The position numbers and the translations under genes are program-made. The notes beneath the pieces are model-generated. The model saw only the letters and a program-made list of their open reading frames with translations, did not search any database and had not been told where the DNA came from. A stretch of 26,086 bases of DNA from the NCBI GenBank assembly GCA_041546305.1, contig JBFEWO010000023.1, positions 1 to 26,086 of the forward strand, in the 5' to 3' direction. Source of the stretch: JBFEYJ01 sp041546305 (lineage in GTDB: Bacteria > Pseudomonadota > Gammaproteobacteria > Thiohalomonadales > Thiohalomonadaceae). Below are positions 21,284 through 26,086 of this stretch, in pieces (position 1 is the first letter of the stretch; each line of letters begins with the position of its first letter).

Positions 21284-23050
21284 TTACATGCTCTCAGGGG
21301 CCGAGACGCCCAATAACGCCAGGCCGTTGGCGAGCACCTGGCGGGTGGCCTGGATCAGGCTCAGGCGCGCATCGCGCAGTCCTGCGGCATCCACCAGGAA
21401 CTGGTGGGCGTTGTAGTAGGTGTGAAAATCGTTGGCCAGTTCGCGCAGGTAATGGGCGAGCTGATGCGGCTCGTGATTGAGCGCCGCCCCCTCAACCACT
21501 TCGGGGTAGCGAGACAGGCTGCGCAGCAGATCCTGTTCGTGTTGTTCGCTCAGCGACGCCAGATTCTTCAGCCCTGCTCCCTGATCGTAGGAGAGCCCTT
21601 TTTCTGCCATCTGGCGCATCACACTGCAGACGCGGGCGTGGGCGTACTGGATGTAATAGAGCGGGTTGTCACTGGACTGGGATTTGGCCAGATCCAGGTC
21701 GAAGTCCATGTGCTGCTCGCACTTGCGCATCACATAGAAGAAACGCGCGGCATCGTTACCCACCTCGTCGCGCAGCTCGCGCAGGGTGACGAAGGAGCCG
21801 GAGCGGGTCGACATCTGCACCCGCTCGCCGCTGCGGTAGAGAATGGCAAACTGCACCAGCAGCACATCGAGCTTGTCGGCGTCCTGTTTGTCGCCCATGG
21901 CGGTCAGTGCCGCCTTGACCCGCGGCACGTAGCCGTGGTGGTCGGCGCCCCAGACATCGATCACGCGATCAAAACCGCGCTCCAGCTTGTGCCAGTGGTA
22001 GGCGATATCGGAAGCGAAGTAGGTTTTTACGCCGTTGTCACGCACCACTACACGGTCCTTTTCGTCGCCGTAATCGGTGGAACGGAACCACAGGGCGCCT
22101 TTCTCTTCGTAGACGTGGCCTGACTTTTTCAGTGCCTCGATAGCCGCATCGACCTTGCCGCTTTCCACCAGCTGGCGCTCGGAGTACCACTCCTCGTAGA
22201 CCACACCGAACTCCTCCAGATCCTGGCGAATATCGGCCAGGATGGTGTCGAGCCCCAGGTCGAAGACCTTGCGGTAGTCTGCGGCACCGAGCAGTTGCTT
22301 GGCGCGGGCGATAAGGGCATCGATGTGCGCCTCCTTGTCCCCCCCTGCCGGCTCGTCGGCGGGGATGTTGGTGAATACATCCGCGGCCGGGTGGCGGTAG
22401 GCATCGCCCTGTGCGCGATGCAGGGAGGCGGCGATGTCCCACACATAGTCGCCCTTGTAGCCGTTGATCGGAAAGGTCAGGCTCTCGCCCGCCAGTTCCA
22501 GGTAGCGCAGCCAGATGGAGGTGCCGAGGATGTCCATCTGCCGGCCGGCATCGTTGACATAATACTCGCGGTGTACCTCGAAGCCGGCGGCGGCCAGCAG
22601 GTCGGCGACCGTCGCGCCGTAGGCGGCGCCGCGGCCATGGCCTACATGCAGCGGTCCGGTTGGGTTGGCCGAAACAAATTCCACCTGCACCCGTTTGCCG
22701 TTGCCGATGGTCGAGCGGCCGAAGGCTTCTCCCGCTTCCAGGATCTCGCCGACGACGGCGTGGTAGGCACTCTCCGTCATGGTGAAATTGATAAAACCGG
22801 GTCCGGCGATCTCGACCTTGGCCACATGCTCGGAGGCGGGAAGATGAGCAACCAGCTTCTCCGCCAGATCGCGAGGCTTGCTGCGTGCAGCCTTGGCCAG
22901 CACCATGGCGACATTGGTGGCGAAATCGCCGTGGCTCTTGTCGCGGGTGCGCTCTATGACAATGCTCTCGGGTAGCTCGCAGTCGAGTACGCCGGAGCTG
23001 GTGAGGTCGTGCAGGGCGGCTTTGAGGAGTTCCTGGAGGTGATGTTTCAT
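21284..23050 (-). CDS. argS: Arginyl-tRNA synthetase
   Basis: A 588-aa class I synthetase of normal length. The N-terminal Arg-tRNA recognition domain (1-90) precedes the HIGH-type motif 'SANPTGPLHVGHGRGAAYG' in outline, with HVGH at 135-138. The KMSKS equivalent is 'VQMSTRSGSF' (about 378-387), a common variant in ArgRS. The DALR anticodon-binding domain ends in 'ALLGVSAPESM'. It charges tRNA-Arg. The start codon has only a weak GAGAC upstream. It is transcribed together with the SPOR gene. Confidence 0.97.
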   Translation of the reverse strand: MKHHLQELLKAALHDLTSSGVLDCELPESIVIERTRDKSHGDFATNVAMVLAKAARSKPRDLAEKLVAHLPASEHVAKVEIAGPGFINFTMTESAYHAVVGEILEAGEAFGRSTIGNGKRVQVEFVSANPTGPLHVGHGRGAAYGATVADLLAAAGFEVHREYYVNDAGRQMDILGTSIWLRYLELAGESLTFPINGYKGDYVWDIAASLHRAQGDAYRHPAADVFTNIPADEPAGGDKEAHIDALIARAKQLLGAADYRKVFDLGLDTILADIRQDLEEFGVVYEEWYSERQLVESGKVDAAIEALKKSGHVYEEKGALWFRSTDYGDEKDRVVVRDNGVKTYFASDIAYHWHKLERGFDRVIDVWGADHHGYVPRVKAALTAMGDKQDADKLDVLLVQFAILYRSGERVQMSTRSGSFVTLRELRDEVGNDAARFFYVMRKCEQHMDFDLDLAKSQSSDNPLYYIQYAHARVCSVMRQMAEKGLSYDQGAGLKNLASLSEQHEQDLLRSLSRYPEVVEGAALNHEPHQLAHYLRELANDFHTYYNAHQFLVDAAGLRDARLSLIQATRQVLANGLALLGVSAPESM

Positions 23051-23209
23051 CGCGTCTCGGCTGTCAAAGAGGCTGGGAGGGATTTTCCCTGTTAAATAAG
23101 CGGATCATTATCGTTGTTCCGATAGGGATGGTGCAAGGGTAGCGGCTTTCTCTGCCGGGAGGGAGGTGCTCTTCGCGAAGCAGGCACGAATGCCTCAAGC
23201 GAAGGAGAA

Positions 23210-23237
23210 CGGGGGCCGGCGGAAGTGCCTGCCCCCG
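23210..23237 (-). terminator. Weak hairpin after the cytochrome b gene
   Basis: CGGGGGC (23210-23216) pairs with GCCCCCG (23231-23237) around a 14-nt loop, just 3' of the cytochrome gene stop. Only a short pyrimidine stretch follows on the minus strand, so termination would be incomplete. Confidence 0.4.
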
Positions 23238-23246
23238 CTGTGGGGA

Positions 23247-23990
23247 TTAGTTGGAGGAGTCTTTCAGGTCGACCGGCTGGCCCGGCAGGACTTTGCTGCC
23301 ATGGAACATGGCGGAGACCAGACCGATGCGCTCGCGGACCTCGCCCATGACGACCGCAGCCACGTGCATCACGACAGCAATACAGAGGATGAAGAACACC
23401 GTCTCATGGGTCTCGATGTAAGGCTTGCGGAAGGCGCGCATTTCGCTCCAGGCGGCGGCATCGGCCATCGCCTTGTTGCCAGGCAGCAGAGTGGAGGGAT
23501 CGACCCCGGCGGGAGCCACCCACTCGGCGAACCAGGCGCCCAGCGGCGGGTAGTAGAGGTCAGTTCCGGCCAGGACCAGTCCGGTGACCCCCTGGATCAC
23601 CAGCAGTGCCAGCAGCACTGTCACCATCAGTCGTCCAAGCGGATTATGCCCAAGATAGTAGCGAGGCTGACCGCTGCGCAGGCTCTTGAGGTAAGCACGA
23701 AGTTCGGTCAGGTAACTGCGGCTGAAGGGCAGGGTTTCCGACCAGCGTGAGTAACGGTTTCCGGTGAAGCCCCAGAGGATACGCCACAGCAGGTTGACCA
23801 CCATCAGGTAACCAAACCATGTATGGAGTTCCTTCATCAATATCTTGGCGTCGCCTGAGATACCCAGGGTCTTACCGTTGTAAATTACCAGGCCACTACC
23901 GAGCAGGCCCAGTATTGCCAGGACATTAACCCAGTGGAACCATCGAACGCTCCGGTCCCAAACTTGATAGGATCTGTGTGATGCTTCCAC
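23247..23990 (-). CDS. Cytochrome b561-type membrane protein
   Basis: A 247-aa protein with about four to five helices and the di-haem pattern of the cytochrome b561/hydrogenase cytochrome b group: His19 ('VWDRSVRWFHW'), His56 ('KELHTWFGYL'), His195 ('YIETHETVFF') and His209 ('AVVMHVAAVV'). It probably passes electrons between quinone and a periplasmic partner such as a c-type cytochrome. No partner gene is adjacent. The start is GTG at 23990, with GGAG about nine bases upstream. It lies between priA and argS, which are neighbours in Pseudomonas, so it looks like an insertion into that order. Confidence 0.93.
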   Translation of the reverse strand: MEASHRSYQVWDRSVRWFHWVNVLAILGLLGSGLVIYNGKTLGISGDAKILMKELHTWFGYLMVVNLLWRILWGFTGNRYSRWSETLPFSRSYLTELRAYLKSLRSGQPRYYLGHNPLGRLMVTVLLALLVIQGVTGLVLAGTDLYYPPLGAWFAEWVAPAGVDPSTLLPGNKAMADAAAWSEMRAFRKPYIETHETVFFILCIAVVMHVAAVVMGEVRERIGLVSAMFHGSKVLPGQPVDLKDSSN

Positions 23991-24078
23991 TTCTACACTC
24001 CAGGTTGTTGGTATGGGGGGTATGCTATCAGCGAATTCTTAAAAAATGATGAAATCCATCATCCATAGACAATTCCCT

Positions 24079-26086
<2,008 letters not shown>

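Overview
The window is bacterial chromosome of roughly 55-60% G+C (estimated by eye) and reads as a gammaproteobacterium. The evidence is a set of gammaproteobacterial genes and gene orders: comM, ubiK, a TorF-type porin with glnK-amtB, speE/speA, fetAB, and priA/argS/SPOR. A free-living, possibly sulfur-oxidising (Chromatiales-like) lineage would fit, but that placement is a guess. I see no rRNA, tRNA, CRISPR array, transposase or phage gene.

Layout. (1) 1-957, minus strand: a four-helix membrane protein followed by a secreted beta-helix-like protein that runs off the left edge. 958-1491 is nearly empty. (2) 1492-2994, minus strand: comM. (3) 2995-3712: a 718-bp regulatory leader with a consensus CRP half-site pair placed for a class II promoter and, downstream, a c-di-GMP-I (GEMM) riboswitch aptamer. 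(4) 3713-8022, plus strand: a tight six-gene operon encoding an unrecognised 213-aa protein, a small MglA/COG2229-type GTPase, an ABC-ATPase fused to a dual-specificity-type phosphatase, two Roadblock/LC7-like proteins and a ferredoxin/truncated-globin/zinc-ribbon fusion. I know of no named system with this composition, and it is the most interesting part of the window. (5) 8155-11104: ubiK (minus strand), then a TorF-type porin, glnK and amtB behind an NtrC site and a sigma-54 promoter. comM, ubiK and glnK-amtB are usually close neighbours in Pseudomonas-like genomes, so the operon in (4) looks inserted into that block. (6) 11281-15871: a double-CDGSH iron-sulfur protein, fetAB-type ABC exporter genes and a hybrid sensor kinase. 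(7) 16200-19698: divergent speE and speA, then a small outer-membrane barrel protein with a strong terminator. (8) 19919-26086, minus strand: a YugP-type zinc peptidase, a SPOR (FtsN-like) protein, argS, a cytochrome b561-type protein and priA, whose 5' end lies beyond the right edge.

How the parts fit. The six-gene operon combines global carbon or redox control (CRP family), c-di-GMP sensing, a GTPase with Roadblock partners (a polarity or motility switch in other bacteria), a phosphatase tied to an ABC ATPase, and a haem/iron-sulfur redox protein. I infer a signalling module that links second messenger and redox or gas state to cell-surface behaviour; its output is unknown.

Non-coding structure. 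Several gene 3' ends carry arrays of a 7-bp unit (GTTCAAG/GTTGAAA). In three places these arrays face each other as inverted repeats around a spacer, giving a repeated hairpin-like element. One half element lies next to a REPIN-like palindrome.
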